A DNA stretch of 64,000 bases from Virgisporangium aliadipatigenens (GCF_016863615.1 NZ_BOPF01000012.1:242178-306177); one strand, 5' to 3'; numbered from the stretch's first letter, positions 17,031 through 27,333 are shown. Notes: generated by a model not told the origin, from the sequence alone. Numbers and translations are program-made.

Positions 17031-17702
17031 TCAGTCCTTGGCCATATAGCGTTCGTATTCGGCTTCTAGGGCTAGTTTCTCCGCAGCTTCGGCGGTGCGT
17101 TCATAGCCGCACGCGACGCACCGGCCGGTCGAGTTAGTTCCGCCGAACTCATCGTGCCCATCCGGCCAGAACGTCATACGCCCGCATTCGTCGCAGGCCT
17201 CGAGGTCAGGACGAAGAAGCCGGTCTTCGGGTGACATGAAGTCGATACCCGTGGCTTCACCCGCCGCGTCCTCGTAAAGATTCATGACCAGGGTCTCAAC
17301 TCTGCCCGCGACTCGTGCAAGATCCAGAACAAGCAGTGCTGCGTGCGAATCAAGGTCGACGAGGGCGCGAAGGTGCCGCTGGGTGGGTAGAAGAAATTCA
17401 TCGTCCGCGCGCGCGTGGCGCATCGGTTGTGTGACATCGACAAGGGCTTCGCGAAGTGCAGGAAAGTCGACGGGTGCACCGGCATCTTCGAGGATCTTCA
17501 GAAGTGCGCTCGCCGGTAGCATCCGGCCTTTACTGTCCTTCTCCTTGCCTGGATGATCGTGGGCAACGATCGCTGCGAGTCCGTTAGTCAGGGCCACGTC
17601 GAATGGTCCCTCAGGTGGTACGAGGTCGCGTTCAAGGGCGACGACGTTTAGGCCGTATCGCAGCCTCCGCACGACCTGACGACGAAACTCGGTCGGATCC
17701 AT
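17031..17702 (-). CDS. Hypothetical protein with C-terminal zinc ribbon
   Basis: 223 residues from the ATG at 17702 (an ATG at 17723 is also possible). I do not recognise the family. The body is mostly helical (DPTEFRRQVVRRLRYGLNVVALERDLVPPEGPFDVALTNGLAAIVAHDHPG). Near the C-terminus CDECGRMTFWPDG...CVACGYER holds two CxxC pairs about 23 residues apart, a zinc-ribbon-like arrangement. Codon use is visibly less G/C-biased at third positions than in the neighbours, which suggests recent acquisition. The gene abuts a destroyed HxlR gene. Confidence 0.7.
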   Translation of the reverse strand: MDPTEFRRQVVRRLRYGLNVVALERDLVPPEGPFDVALTNGLAAIVAHDHPGKEKDSKGRMLPASALLKILEDAGAPVDFPALREALVDVTQPMRHARADDEFLLPTQRHLRALVDLDSHAALLVLDLARVAGRVETLVMNLYEDAAGEATGIDFMSPEDRLLRPDLEACDECGRMTFWPDGHDEFGGTNSTGRCVACGYERTAEAAEKLALEAEYERYMAKD

Positions 17703-17810
17703 GTGGCCATCGTGCCAGCGCATCAGATGATCGGAAGCGCATTTTGAGCCGGACGAGCGCGGCCTGGTGAACGCCCTCGGCCCGGTGCCGTTCGCGCTCG
17801 CGGTGGCGCG

Positions 17811-18329
17811 ATGGACCACAATCACCGCATGGCTGTCCTGGAAACGGCGCTCACGACGGCCGGCGGCGCCCTGTCGGCCGGCGTCGGCGTGGTGCTCGGC
17901 GCGCTGCTGACCCGGCGGGCGCAGGACCGGCACTGGGTGCGCGACCGGCAGTTGGCCGCCTATCAGGACCTGCTGCGCGAGTACGCGACGTTCGTGATCA
18001 TCATCAAGCGGGCGCACGACGGCCGGACCGGCTGGAACTACGACTGGGCGCGCTGGAGCGCCGCGCTCACCTGCGCGAGCCTCGTCGCGCCGGTGCGGGT
18101 GGCGCGGGAGATCGACGCGTTCGGGCGGGCGGTCGGCGGCTTCCTCGGCGTGGCCGCCCGGGACACCATCGGCGACCCGTTGGACGCGGCGGCGTTCGAC
18201 CGGGCGATGCGGGGTCCCGCCGAGGCGCAGATCGCGCTGGTCAACGCCATCCGCGACTCGCTGGAGCCGGGCAGCGGCACCCTGGACTTCCCGCTCGGCG
18301 GCTCGGTCAGCGACCGCCGACCCGACTGA
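17811..18329 (+). CDS. Hypothetical protein with N-terminal membrane anchor
   Basis: 172 residues; a start at the second Met (17829) is equally plausible. AVLETALTTAGGALSAGVGVVLGALLTRRAQ is one membrane segment. A helical cytoplasmic part follows (RDRQLAAYQDLLREYATFVIIIKRAH...WARWSAALTCASLVAPVRVAREIDAFGRAVGGFL). Small one-helix proteins of this sort are common in actinomycetes and have no assigned role. Confidence 0.7.
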   Translation: MDHNHRMAVLETALTTAGGALSAGVGVVLGALLTRRAQDRHWVRDRQLAAYQDLLREYATFVIIIKRAHDGRTGWNYDWARWSAALTCASLVAPVRVAREIDAFGRAVGGFLGVAARDTIGDPLDAAAFDRAMRGPAEAQIALVNAIRDSLEPGSGTLDFPLGGSVSDRRPD

Positions 18330-18360
18330 GCCTCGCCGATCTTGCAGTTGTGGCGGCGAC
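18330..18360 (+). repeat. Interspersed ~31-bp repeat, copy A
   Basis: The stretch containing GATCTTGCAGTTGTGG lies directly after the stop of the preceding gene. It matches, with one substitution, the reverse complement of 31888-31918, and its central part also matches 31841-31859. Confidence 0.75.
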
Positions 18361-18371
18361 GAACCGGCGGG

Positions 18372-19073
18372 CTAGTGGAGTCCGGCCAGGCGGAGGACGG
18401 CGTCCAGGCCGTGGGGCTTGCCGGGCGGGTCTACCGGGAGGGTCAGGGCCCGGATCCCCGCGGCCACCGCGCCTGCGTCGGCGGGGGTGTCGCCGACCAT
18501 CAGCGCCTCGGCGGGCGGCACGCCCAGCGCCGCGCAGGCGCCCAGGAAGATCGCCGGATCGGGCTTGCAGACCCCCGCCTCGTACGACAGCGCGTAGTGG
18601 TCCACGAACGGGTCGAGCCCGATGCCGGCACAGATGCCGCGCAGGTCGAAGCCGATATTGCTGACCAGCGCCACCTTGATGCCGGCATCGCGCAGCGTCG
18701 AGAGCACCGGCACCGCGTCCGGGTACGGCACCCAGCCCTCGGCGATCAGCAGCCGGTCGTACAGGGCGTCGGGCAGCCCCTCGATCCCCGTCTCCACGGT
18801 GGCCGCCAACCCGGTGTAACAGGCGCGGTGCGTCGCCGCGTCGAGGTCGCGGTCGTCCCAGAGCCGGGTCAGGTGTGCCGGGACCTTCTCCGGGAACGGT
18901 CCACCGGCCCGTCCGGCCACGATGAGCCGCTCCGCCAGTTCCCCCGAACGCTCGAAGGAGAGGTCGTGCCCGCAGGCGGCCGCGGCCGCGACCACCCACG
19001 CGGACGGCTCCTCCACCTGGGCCAGGGTGCCGTGGAAGTCGAACAGGACGCCGCTCAGAGTGCCGCTGATCAC
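18372..19073 (-). CDS. HAD-family hydrolase
   Basis: 233 residues from a GTG at 19073. Motif I is GVLFDFHGTLAQ (the second Asp of the usual DxDGT is His here: DFHGT). The helical cap follows, then motif II VALVSNIGFDLRGI and motif III-IV KPDPAIFLGACAALGVPPAEALMVGDTPADAGAVAAGIRAL. The DFHGT variant is known in many HAD phosphatases. A start at ATG 19130 would overlap the divergent helicase start codon. The stop lies 12 bp from the interspersed repeat at 18330. Confidence 0.85.
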   Translation of the reverse strand: MISGTLSGVLFDFHGTLAQVEEPSAWVVAAAAACGHDLSFERSGELAERLIVAGRAGGPFPEKVPAHLTRLWDDRDLDAATHRACYTGLAATVETGIEGLPDALYDRLLIAEGWVPYPDAVPVLSTLRDAGIKVALVSNIGFDLRGICAGIGLDPFVDHYALSYEAGVCKPDPAIFLGACAALGVPPAEALMVGDTPADAGAVAAGIRALTLPVDPPGKPHGLDAVLRLAGLH

Positions 19074-19128
19074 CGGCCCCAAGATACCGGGGAGCGCTTC
19101 ACCGGGTGTTTCTCGTAGCCTGGTGGTC

Positions 19129-21906
19129 ATGACCAGCCCTGCCGAGCGGTACGAACAGGCCCGGCGGAGGGCCGACGAGACCGCCCGCTTCCCGGCGCTG
19201 ACCGATTTCACCGAGTCGCAGCCGTTCGACCTCGACGACTTCCAGCGCGAGTCGTGCGAGTCGCTCGAACGCGGCAGCGGCGTGCTGGTCTGCGCGCCGA
19301 CCGGTGCCGGCAAGACCGTCGTCGGCGAGTTCGCGGTCTTCCTGGCCCTGCGACAGGGCCGCAAGTGTTTCTACACGACGCCGATCAAGGCCCTGTCCAA
19401 CCAGAAGTACAACGATCTGGTGCAGGTGCACGGCGCGGCCAAGGTGGGCCTGCTCACCGGCGACAACGCCATCAACGGCGACGCGCCGGTCGTCGTGATG
19501 ACCACCGAGGTGCTGCGCAACATGCTCTACGCCGGTTCGCCGGCGCTGCGCGGCCTCTCCTACGTGGTCATGGACGAGGTGCACTACCTCGCCGACCGGT
19601 TCCGGGGCGCGGTGTGGGAGGAGGTGATCATCCACCTGCCCGAGTCGGTGACGCTGGTTTCGCTGTCGGCGACGGTGTCCAACGCGGAGGAGTTCGCCGA
19701 CTGGCTGGTGACGGTGCGCGGCGAGACCGAGGTCGTCGTCAGCGAGCACCGCCCCGTGCCGCTGTGGCAGCACATGCTGGTCGGCAAGCGGATGTTCGAC
19801 CTGTTCCACGACCAGGAAGCGGCGCAGATGCACGAGGTGCATCCCGAGCTGCTGCGGCACACCCGCGAGCTGCACCGGCGGCTCTCCTGGGGCGAGACCG
19901 ACCGGCGCGGGGCCGGTGGTCGCAACGCGCGCCGCCGGGTGGTCCCGGCCCGGGCCGACACCGTCGAGCGCCTGGACCGCGAGGGCCTGCTGCCCGCGAT
20001 CCTGTTCATCTTCAGCCGCGCCGGCTGCGACGCCGCCGTCCAGCAGTGCATGTCCGCCGGGCTCCGGCTCACCGGTCCGGAGGAACGGGCCGAGATCCGC
20101 GCCGTCGTCGAGGAGCGCATCCGCGACATCCCCGGCGAGGACCTGCAGGTGCTCGGCTACTGGGAGTGGCTCGACGGCCTCGAACGCGGCCTCGCCGCAC
20201 ACCACGCCGGGATGCTGCCGGCGTTCAAGGAGGTCGTCGAGGAGCTGTTCGTCAGGGGGCTCGTCAAGGCGGTCTTCGCCACCGAGACGCTCGCCCTCGG
20301 CATCAACATGCCGGCCCGCTGCGTGGTGCTGGAGCGCCTGGTCAAGTACAACGGCGAGGCGCACGTCGACCTGACGCCCGGCGAGTACACGCAGCTCACC
20401 GGGCGGGCCGGGCGGCGGGGCATCGACGTCGAGGGGCACGCCGTGGTGGTGTGGGCGCCGGAGGTGGACCCGCGCCACGTGGCCGGCCTGGCCTCGACCC
20501 GCACGTACCCGCTCAAGTCGAGCTTCCGGCCCAGCTACAACATGGCGGTCAACCTCGTCGGCAGCGTGGGTTCGGCGGCGGCGCGCGAGCTGCTGGAGTC
20601 GTCGTTCGCGCAGTTCCAGGCGGACCGTTCGGTCGTCGGCGTGGCGCGCCAGGTGCAGCGCAACACCGAGGCGATGGCGCAGTACGACAGGTCGGCGACC
20701 TGCCATCTCGGCGACTTCGGCGAGTACTTCGGGCTGCGCATCGCCATCGCCGACCGGGAGAAGGCCCTCGCCCGCCAGGGCGCGGCGCAGCAGCGCGCCG
20801 CCGCGCTGGACTCGCTGCACCGGCTGCGCGTGGGGGACGTGGTGCGGGTGCCGACCGGGCGGCGGGCCGGCTTCGCCGTGATCCTCGACCCGGGCGTGGG
20901 CGGGTTCGGGGAGCCCCGGCCGATGGTCCTGACCGAGGACCGCTGGGCCGGCCGGATCCCGGCGACGGACTTCTCCGCCGTGGTCGAACCGGTCGGCCGG
21001 GTGCGGGTGCCGAAGCACTTCAACCACCGTTCGCCGCAGGCACGGCGGGACCTGGCGGCCTCGATGCGCGCCGCGACCGCCGGAGCGGGGCCCGCGCGGC
21101 TGACCGACCGTGGCGGGCGCGGCCGGGCCCGGGGCAAGGCCGGGCGCGGGGCTGCCGACGACGAGCAGCTGCTCGACCTGCGCAACCGGATGCGCCGCCA
21201 CCCCTGCCACGGCTGCGGCGACCGCGAGGAGCACGCCCGCTGGGCCGAACGCCGCTGGCGCCTCGCGAAGGAGACCGACGGGCTGCGGACCCGGGTCGCC
21301 AGCCGCACGGGGTCGTTGGCGCGCACGTTCGACCGGGTGTGCGCGTTGCTCACGGCGCGCGGCTACCTGTCCGGCTCGGGTGAGGTGACCGACGCCGGCC
21401 GCATGCTGGCCCGCATCTGGACCGAGTCCGACCTGCTGGTCGCCGAGTGCCTGCGGCAGAAGGTGTGGGACGGGCTCGCCCCGGCCGAACTGGCGGCCGC
21501 CGTGTCGGTCGTGCTCTACGAGTCGCGGCGCGAGTCCGACGACCGGGCGTCGGTGCCGCACGGCCCGCTGGGCGAGGCCGTCACGGCGACCCTCGGCATG
21601 TGGGCCAAGCTGGAGGCCGACGAGAGCGAACGCGGGCTGTCGCTGACCCGTGAGCCCGATCTCGGGTTCGTGTGGCCGATGTACCGCTGGGCGCGGGGCG
21701 AGTCCCTGGCCAAGGTGCTCGCCTCCGCGCACGGGCTCGAGGGCGACATGCCGGCGGGCGACTTCGTCCGCTGGGCGCGTCAGGTGATCGACCTGCTCGG
21801 CCAGCTCGCGGAGGCGTCCGGTGCGGCGCCGGCGCTGCGCGAGTCGGCCAGGCAGGCGATGTCGGCGGTGCGCCGGGGTGTGCTCGCCTACACCTCCATG
21901 GCCTGA
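19129..21906 (+). CDS. helY: SKI2-like DEAD/DEAH-box RNA helicase HelY
   Basis: 925 residues. The N-terminus (FTESQPFDLDDFQRESCESLERGSGVLVCAPTGAGKTVVGEFAVFLAL) carries Walker A; then TTPIKALSNQKYNDL (Ia), MDEVHYLADR (DEVH, motif II), VSLSATVSNAEEFADWL (III), HHAGMLPAFKEVVEELF, FATETLALGINMPAR (V) and QLTGRAGRRGID (VI). The C-terminal half has the DSHCT-like helical region of Ski2/Mtr4. Length and order match mycobacterial HelY. It is expected to act in RNA unwinding or turnover in the cytoplasm; the precise role in actinobacteria is not settled. Confidence 0.95.
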   Translation: MTSPAERYEQARRRADETARFPALTDFTESQPFDLDDFQRESCESLERGSGVLVCAPTGAGKTVVGEFAVFLALRQGRKCFYTTPIKALSNQKYNDLVQVHGAAKVGLLTGDNAINGDAPVVVMTTEVLRNMLYAGSPALRGLSYVVMDEVHYLADRFRGAVWEEVIIHLPESVTLVSLSATVSNAEEFADWLVTVRGETEVVVSEHRPVPLWQHMLVGKRMFDLFHDQEAAQMHEVHPELLRHTRELHRRLSWGETDRRGAGGRNARRRVVPARADTVERLDREGLLPAILFIFSRAGCDAAVQQCMSAGLRLTGPEERAEIRAVVEERIRDIPGEDLQVLGYWEWLDGLERGLAAHHAGMLPAFKEVVEELFVRGLVKAVFATETLALGINMPARCVVLERLVKYNGEAHVDLTPGEYTQLTGRAGRRGIDVEGHAVVVWAPEVDPRHVAGLASTRTYPLKSSFRPSYNMAVNLVGSVGSAAARELLESSFAQFQADRSVVGVARQVQRNTEAMAQYDRSATCHLGDFGEYFGLRIAIADREKALARQGAAQQRAAALDSLHRLRVGDVVRVPTGRRAGFAVILDPGVGGFGEPRPMVLTEDRWAGRIPATDFSAVVEPVGRVRVPKHFNHRSPQARRDLAASMRAATAGAGPARLTDRGGRGRARGKAGRGAADDEQLLDLRNRMRRHPCHGCGDREEHARWAERRWRLAKETDGLRTRVASRTGSLARTFDRVCALLTARGYLSGSGEVTDAGRMLARIWTESDLLVAECLRQKVWDGLAPAELAAAVSVVLYESRRESDDRASVPHGPLGEAVTATLGMWAKLEADESERGLSLTREPDLGFVWPMYRWARGESLAKVLASAHGLEGDMPAGDFVRWARQVIDLLGQLAEASGAAPALRESARQAMSAVRRGVLAYTSMA

Positions 21907-22007
21907 GGATCCGCCCGCAGGCCGGCTTGGCCGCGGCGCCTCGCCGGCGCGCGGCCGGCTCGGCTGGGCGGAGGCCTCGCTCGAGGTGGTGCCCGGGCGG
22001 GCTCGCG

Positions 22008-23186
22008 TCACACCTCGACCGGCTCGGGCCTCAGTTCCGCGCGGTGGCGGGCCAGCCACCAGGCCACGCCCAGGTACGGCACCGACAGCAGGGCGAACAC
22101 CGCCGCGTGCCCGAGCGGGGCGAGGCCGGCGTAGAGCCCGTACACGGCGATCGTGCCGACGTCGGTGCCGGCCGAGGCGAGGGACGTGACGGTGGCCCGC
22201 GCCCGGCCGGTGATCCCCTGCTGCAGCCGCGTCCCCGCGACCACCCCGACCGCCGTGAACGCCGCGAACGCCGCACCCACCGCGACGATCCCCGACGGAC
22301 GGCCGGAGAGCGCGCCGAGCCCCAGCGCGACGGCCGCGCCCGCGATGACGAACGCCACGGCCCGGGTCGACAGCCGGGCGGCCGGCCCGGCGAGCAGCCC
22401 GCCGACGGCGATCCCGCCCGAGATCAGCAGGAGCAGCAGCGGAACGGTCGCCGTGGTGACGCCGGTGTCGCGGGCCAGCAGCGGCGTGTACTCCTCCAGC
22501 GCGCCCCAGATCGCGGCGATCCCGGGGATGAGCAGCAGCGCGTGCCGCACGCGCGCGTCCCGGCGGGCCATCCGCAGCCCGTCCTTGAGTGTGTCGATCA
22601 TGCCGGGCTCGTCGTCGGCCGCCTTCTTGGCCGCGGCCCCATCGGGGAAGCGGGTTGCGACCAGGGCCGCCAGGAGGCACACCGCCACGCTGGCCGCCCC
22701 GACCGCGGGATAGCCACCGGCGTCCATCACCGGAGCGGCCGCGGCCGTCCCGGACAGCAGGGCGATGCCGTTCACCGTCTCGGAACGGCCGATGATCGAG
22801 GCGTAGGAGTCCTCGTGGCCGTGTCGTTCGAGTTCCTCGTAGACGAGGGCCTCGAGGGCGCCGGAGGACATCGTGCCGCCCAGCCCCCACAGGACGAACC
22901 CGAGCGCGAACGACCAGTACGCCGGCGCCCACACCCACAGGGCGAACCCGGCGCCGGTCAGCAGCGGCGCGAGGACGACCGCCAGCCGCCGCGAGAACGC
23001 GTCCGCGAGCGCACCCGTGGGCACCTCGAGCACGATGCCGCAGGTCGACCAGATGACGAACAGCGACGAGATCTGCGCGTCGGACAGCCCGGTGTCGGCG
23101 AACAGCAGCGCGTACACCGGATACAGCAGCACGAACTCGCTGAGGAACGTGTAGACGTAGAGCGTGGTGGCAAGACGACGTGCCAT
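22008..23186 (-). CDS. MFS transporter
   Basis: 392 residues, 12 hydrophobic segments: RLATTLYVYTFLSEFVLLYPVYALLFADTGLSDAQISSLFVIWSTCGIVLEVPTGALADAFSRRLAVVLAPLLTGAGF. The loop-2 motif is EVPTGALADAFSRR, typical of the group whose first half reads L-P-tGalaD. Probably a drug or metabolite exporter; substrate unknown. It converges with helY across about 100 bp of GC-rich dyads with no clear terminator. Confidence 0.88.
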   Translation of the reverse strand: MARRLATTLYVYTFLSEFVLLYPVYALLFADTGLSDAQISSLFVIWSTCGIVLEVPTGALADAFSRRLAVVLAPLLTGAGFALWVWAPAYWSFALGFVLWGLGGTMSSGALEALVYEELERHGHEDSYASIIGRSETVNGIALLSGTAAAAPVMDAGGYPAVGAASVAVCLLAALVATRFPDGAAAKKAADDEPGMIDTLKDGLRMARRDARVRHALLLIPGIAAIWGALEEYTPLLARDTGVTTATVPLLLLLISGGIAVGGLLAGPAARLSTRAVAFVIAGAAVALGLGALSGRPSGIVAVGAAFAAFTAVGVVAGTRLQQGITGRARATVTSLASAGTDVGTIAVYGLYAGLAPLGHAAVFALLSVPYLGVAWWLARHRAELRPEPVEV

Positions 23187-23426
23187 CGAGGGCCTTCCCG
23201 TGGTGAACCGACCGGACGCGGAGGTGCTCGTCCGGTAGGGGGTCCACGGGGCTCAGCGCTGGATCAACATCGCCAGGTCATGGGCGCGATGCTACCCGGG
23301 AGATCGGGCCGCCGCGTCGGGGATTCAGCGGGGCGAACCAGCCCGAAAGCTTAGGTGCGGCTTAAACGCCGTTAATCCGGACGTACGGCACTGAGGTTTT
23401 CGTGAGCGTCGATTAATGTCCGGCGA
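23187..23426. other. Intergenic region between MFS and chitosanase genes
   Basis: 240 bp separating two divergent genes. The right part (about 23350-23420) is locally A/T-rich, with TTAAACGCCGTTAAT and GCGTCGATTAATG, and probably holds the chitosanase promoter. I see no convincing dyad for a chitosanase repressor and no strong ribosome site before the ATG at 23427. Confidence 0.4.
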
Positions 23427-24671
23427 ATGAGAAGGACTTTCGGGTTGGTCGCGGCTTCCGCCGCCGCGGTCGTCCTCGTGGGCGCCGGTGCCCTGGTGTA
23501 CGCCGCGCAGGCGGCCGACGAGGCGCTGCTCTCCCAGGGGCGCCCCGCCACCGCGTCCTCGCTGGAGGGGACGGCGTTCGCGGCGGCCAACGCCGTCGAC
23601 GGCGACACCGCCACCCGGTGGGCCAGCGCCGAGGGCGTCGACCCGCAGTGGATCCAGGTCGACCTCGGCGCCGTCGCACAGGTCAGCCGGGTGCAGCTGT
23701 CCTGGGAGGCGGCCTACGCGACGGCGTTCACCCTGCAGACCTCGACCGACGGATCGACCTGGAACGTCGCGAGGACCGTCACGAACGGCGACGGCGGCAC
23801 CGACGACCTCACCGGCCTGTCGGCGTCGGCCCGCTTCGTGCGGGTGCACGGCACCGGCCGCGCAACGCCCTACGGCTACTCCCTCTGGGAGCTGAAGGTC
23901 TTCGGCGCGACCGGCACCACGCCGTCGCCGACGCCGGGCGCCACCACGAGTCCGCGCACCCGGGTCGACCTGACCGATCCGGTGAAGAAGGACATCGCGA
24001 TGCAGATCGTCTCCAGCGCCGAGAACTCCTCGCTGGACTGGCGGGCGCAGTACGGCTACATCGAGGACATCGACGACGGGCGCGGCTACACCGCCGGCAT
24101 CATCGGCTTCTGCTCCGGCACCGGCGACATGCTCGACGTGGTGAACCGCTACACGGCCCGCAAGCCCGGCAACGTTCTCGCCGGCTACCTGCCGGCCCTG
24201 CGCGCCGTCAACGGCACCGACTCGCACGCCGGCCTCGACCCGAACTACCCCGCCGACTGGCGCACCGCCGCGCAGGATCCCGTCTTCCGGGCCACCCAGG
24301 ACGAGGTGCGCGACGAGGTCTACTTCGACCCGGCCGTGCGGCAGGCCAAGGCCGACGGGCTGCGCGCGCTGGGGCAGTTCGCCTACTACGACGCCATCGT
24401 GATGCACGGGCCGGGCAGCGACGCCGTCTCCTTCGGCGGGATCCGGGCGGCTGCGCTGCGGGTGGCGCGGCCGCCGTCGCAGGGCGGTGACGAGACGGCG
24501 TTCCTGAACGCGTTCCTCGACGCGCGGGTGGCCGCCATGAAGACCGAGGAGGCGCACAGCGACACGAGCCGGGTGGACACCGCGCAGCGGGTCTGGCTGC
24601 GGGCCGGCAACCTGGACCTCGACACGCCGCTGGACTGGCGGGTGTACGGGGACCCGTTCCACATCTCCTAG
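23427..24671 (+). CDS. Secreted GH46 chitosanase with N-terminal F5/8-type-C (CBM32-like) domain
   Basis: 414 residues. Signal peptide RRTFGLVAASAAAVVLVGAGALVYAAQAAD; then a discoidin-like domain (about 33-167: RPATASSLEGTAFAAANAVDGDTATRWAS, WIQVDLGAVAQVSRVQLSWE, SARFVRVHGTGRATPYGYSLWELKVFG); a Thr/Pro linker TGTTPSPTPGATTSP; and the GH46 catalytic domain. In SSAENSSLDW, Glu199 is the expected acid, and in DIDDGRGYTAG Asp217 is the base; their spacing matches the Streptomyces N174 enzyme. It hydrolyses chitosan outside the cell. No regulator of the CsnR type is adjacent. Confidence 0.95.
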   Translation: MRRTFGLVAASAAAVVLVGAGALVYAAQAADEALLSQGRPATASSLEGTAFAAANAVDGDTATRWASAEGVDPQWIQVDLGAVAQVSRVQLSWEAAYATAFTLQTSTDGSTWNVARTVTNGDGGTDDLTGLSASARFVRVHGTGRATPYGYSLWELKVFGATGTTPSPTPGATTSPRTRVDLTDPVKKDIAMQIVSSAENSSLDWRAQYGYIEDIDDGRGYTAGIIGFCSGTGDMLDVVNRYTARKPGNVLAGYLPALRAVNGTDSHAGLDPNYPADWRTAAQDPVFRATQDEVRDEVYFDPAVRQAKADGLRALGQFAYYDAIVMHGPGSDAVSFGGIRAAALRVARPPSQGGDETAFLNAFLDARVAAMKTEEAHSDTSRVDTAQRVWLRAGNLDLDTPLDWRVYGDPFHIS

Positions 24672-24678
24672 CCACCCG

Positions 24679-25812
<1,134 letters not shown>

Positions 25813-26021
25813 CGGAGCGCCCTCCACTGTGGACAGACTTTTGTGATGGGTCGGCTACACAGCGTCCACTGTAGACGTCGATGAACTTCGTTCGCCTAAA
25901 CCTAACTATCTTGTCCATGTTCTTCAGTATCTGAATACCTCTGTGCACGCTCAGTCGTTTGATCCCGTTACTCGGGGGCACGCCTATCCCGTTCAAGTCC
26001 CCCAAACAAAGGGAGTGATCC
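25813..26021. other. A/T-rich intergenic region upstream of secreted-protein gene
   Basis: A 209-bp divergent spacer that is clearly less GC-rich than its surroundings between 25870 and 25980. It includes the palindrome copies at 25823 (perfect) and 25865 (one change). It must hold the promoters of the P450 and the secreted-protein gene. A good ribosome site (AAAGGGAGTG) precedes the latter. No riboswitch-like or operator dyad is evident. Confidence 0.4.
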
Positions 26022-26621
26022 ATGCGCAAAGGGACTCTGCGTAACGTCCTCGTGGCGAGCGCACTAGCCCTCGCAGGTGTCGGCACGATGGCCGCCCCGG
26101 CCGGTGCCGCTCCGGTGGCCCCCGTGCAGCAACAGCAGCAGGAGCCCGCCGGCACGATGACGTCGACGGTCCAGGGCACGTTCACCGACGCGAGCGGTGG
26201 ACAGGGCACCGTGACCGGAACGTTCGTCCCGGACGCCTTCTCCCAGCAGGGTGACCAGGTCGTCGCGACGGGCACGCTCGTCGCGAACCTCGTGGACTCG
26301 GCCGGCAACCCGGTCGGCACCGCCACGCAGGTGACCACCCTGCCGCTCAACCTGGAGGAGTCCGGTGGCAGCGGGGATGTCACGGCCGCCGCGGTCGAGT
26401 GCGACATCCTCAACCTGGTCCTCGGGCCGCTGGACCTCAACCTCCTCGGCCTGGAGGTGCACCTGAACCGCGTCATCCTGGACATCGTCGCGGTGACCGG
26501 TGCCGGTAACCTGCTCGGCAACCTGTTGTGTGCGGTGGCCGGCCTGCTCGACGGCGTGCCGATCCTGGCCACGCTCGTCGACCTGCTGAACCAGATCCTG
26601 GAACTGCTGCGACAGCCGTAG
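26022..26621 (+). CDS. Small secreted protein of unknown function
   Basis: 199 residues. MRKGTLRNVLVASALALAGVGTMAAPAGAAP is a signal peptide, followed by a Gln run (VAPVQQQQQEP). A Thr/Gly-rich beta region comes next (STVQGTFTDASGGQGTVTGTFVPDAFSQQGDQVVATGTLVANL). The last 70 residues are strongly hydrophobic and Leu-rich: CDILNLVLGPLDLNLLGLEVHLNRV...LLGNLLCAVAGLLDGV. I recognise the CDILNL/LDLNLLGL pattern from small secreted actinomycete proteins but know no function. The two cysteines probably pair. A strong terminator follows. Confidence 0.75.
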   Translation: MRKGTLRNVLVASALALAGVGTMAAPAGAAPVAPVQQQQQEPAGTMTSTVQGTFTDASGGQGTVTGTFVPDAFSQQGDQVVATGTLVANLVDSAGNPVGTATQVTTLPLNLEESGGSGDVTAAAVECDILNLVLGPLDLNLLGLEVHLNRVILDIVAVTGAGNLLGNLLCAVAGLLDGVPILATLVDLLNQILELLRQP

Positions 26622-26643
26622 TTGATTGATCTGATCGCGTGAA

Positions 26644-26681
26644 CCCGATGGGCGGTGGCGTGTGGGCCACCGCCCATCGGG
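26644..26681. terminator. Bidirectional terminator hairpin
   Basis: A perfect 16-bp stem (CCCGATGGGCGGTGGC and its complement) with a six-base loop lies between the ends of the convergent secreted-protein and TetR genes. There is no U tract, as usual in high-GC actinomycetes. Confidence 0.8.
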
Positions 26682-26685
26682 GTGT

Positions 26686-27300
26686 CTAGCCCAGGGTCAG
26701 CGGGATCTTCGCGCCGATGATCCGCATGGTCTGCTCCCAGATGTCGTCGAGCACGGCCGGGTCGTTGGCCAGCTTCGCGAACATCACGATGCCCTCGTAC
26801 TGCGCCAGCACGGCTCGGGCGGTCGCCCGGTCGGCGCTCTCCGGCGGCACCGCGTGCTCCGCCCCGGCGTCCTCCAGAACGGCCTGCACCAGAGCGATCT
26901 GCTCGTTGAAGATCTCCTCGAGGCGGGTCTGCACCAGCCGGTCCTGGGTGCTGAGCTCCAGCGCGAGATTGGCGTACAGGCACCCGTGAACGACCCCGGT
27001 CCGCCGGTGCGCGCGGTGCTGCTCGGCGATGAGCGTGGCGAGCAGCCGGCCGAGGCGGGTGAGCGCGGGCGCCTCGACGTCGAGCGCGGCGTCCCAGAGC
27101 GCCCCTTCGGCCTGCCAGTGCGCGTCGATGGTGGCGAGGGTGAGCGCCTGCTTCGACTCGAAGAAGTGGTAGAAACTGCCCTTGCGCACGTCCGCCCTGG
27201 TGCAGATCTCCGCCACGCCGAGGCTGCCGTAGGCGCGGTGTTGCATCAGTTCGCCGGCGGCGTCCAGTAACCTCTCGCGCGCCGTACTCGATCGACCCAC
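26686..27300 (-). CDS. TetR-family transcriptional regulator
   Basis: 204 residues from a GTG at 27300. Helix-turn-helix: STARERLLDAAGELMQHRAYGSLGVAEICTRADVRKGSFYHFFESKQALTLATI. The ligand domain (HRRTGVVHGCLYANLALELSTQDRLVQTRLEEIFNEQIALV) is like the TetR_C_16/LuxR-like group. Longer starts up to 27381 would run through the operator-like palindrome at 27318. It is divergent from the ArsR/SRPBCC pair, which it may control. Confidence 0.92.
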   Translation of the reverse strand: MGRSSTARERLLDAAGELMQHRAYGSLGVAEICTRADVRKGSFYHFFESKQALTLATIDAHWQAEGALWDAALDVEAPALTRLGRLLATLIAEQHRAHRRTGVVHGCLYANLALELSTQDRLVQTRLEEIFNEQIALVQAVLEDAGAEHAVPPESADRATARAVLAQYEGIVMFAKLANDPAVLDDIWEQTMRIIGAKIPLTLG

Positions 27301-27317
27301 GCGGGCGAGTATACGGA

Positions 27318-27333
27318 AGTTGACCGGTCGACT
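27318..27333. promoter_or_regulatory. Probable TetR-family operator
   Basis: AGTTGACCGGTCGACT, a 16-bp palindrome with one mismatch. The GACCGGTC core is common in TetR-family sites. It starts 18 bp upstream of the TetR start codon, in the spacer shared with the divergent ArsR-type gene. Confidence 0.6.

Noticed and set aside
21907..22007. Terminator between helY and the convergent MFS gene
   Set aside because: Several short GGCCGGC-type dyads exist, but none forms a long uninterrupted stem; too common in this composition to call.
19099..23247. A 1382-codon frame on the minus strand across helY and the MFS gene
   Set aside because: Translation is His/Arg/Pro-rich with no family signature, and it lies antisense to helY, whose helicase motifs are unmistakable.
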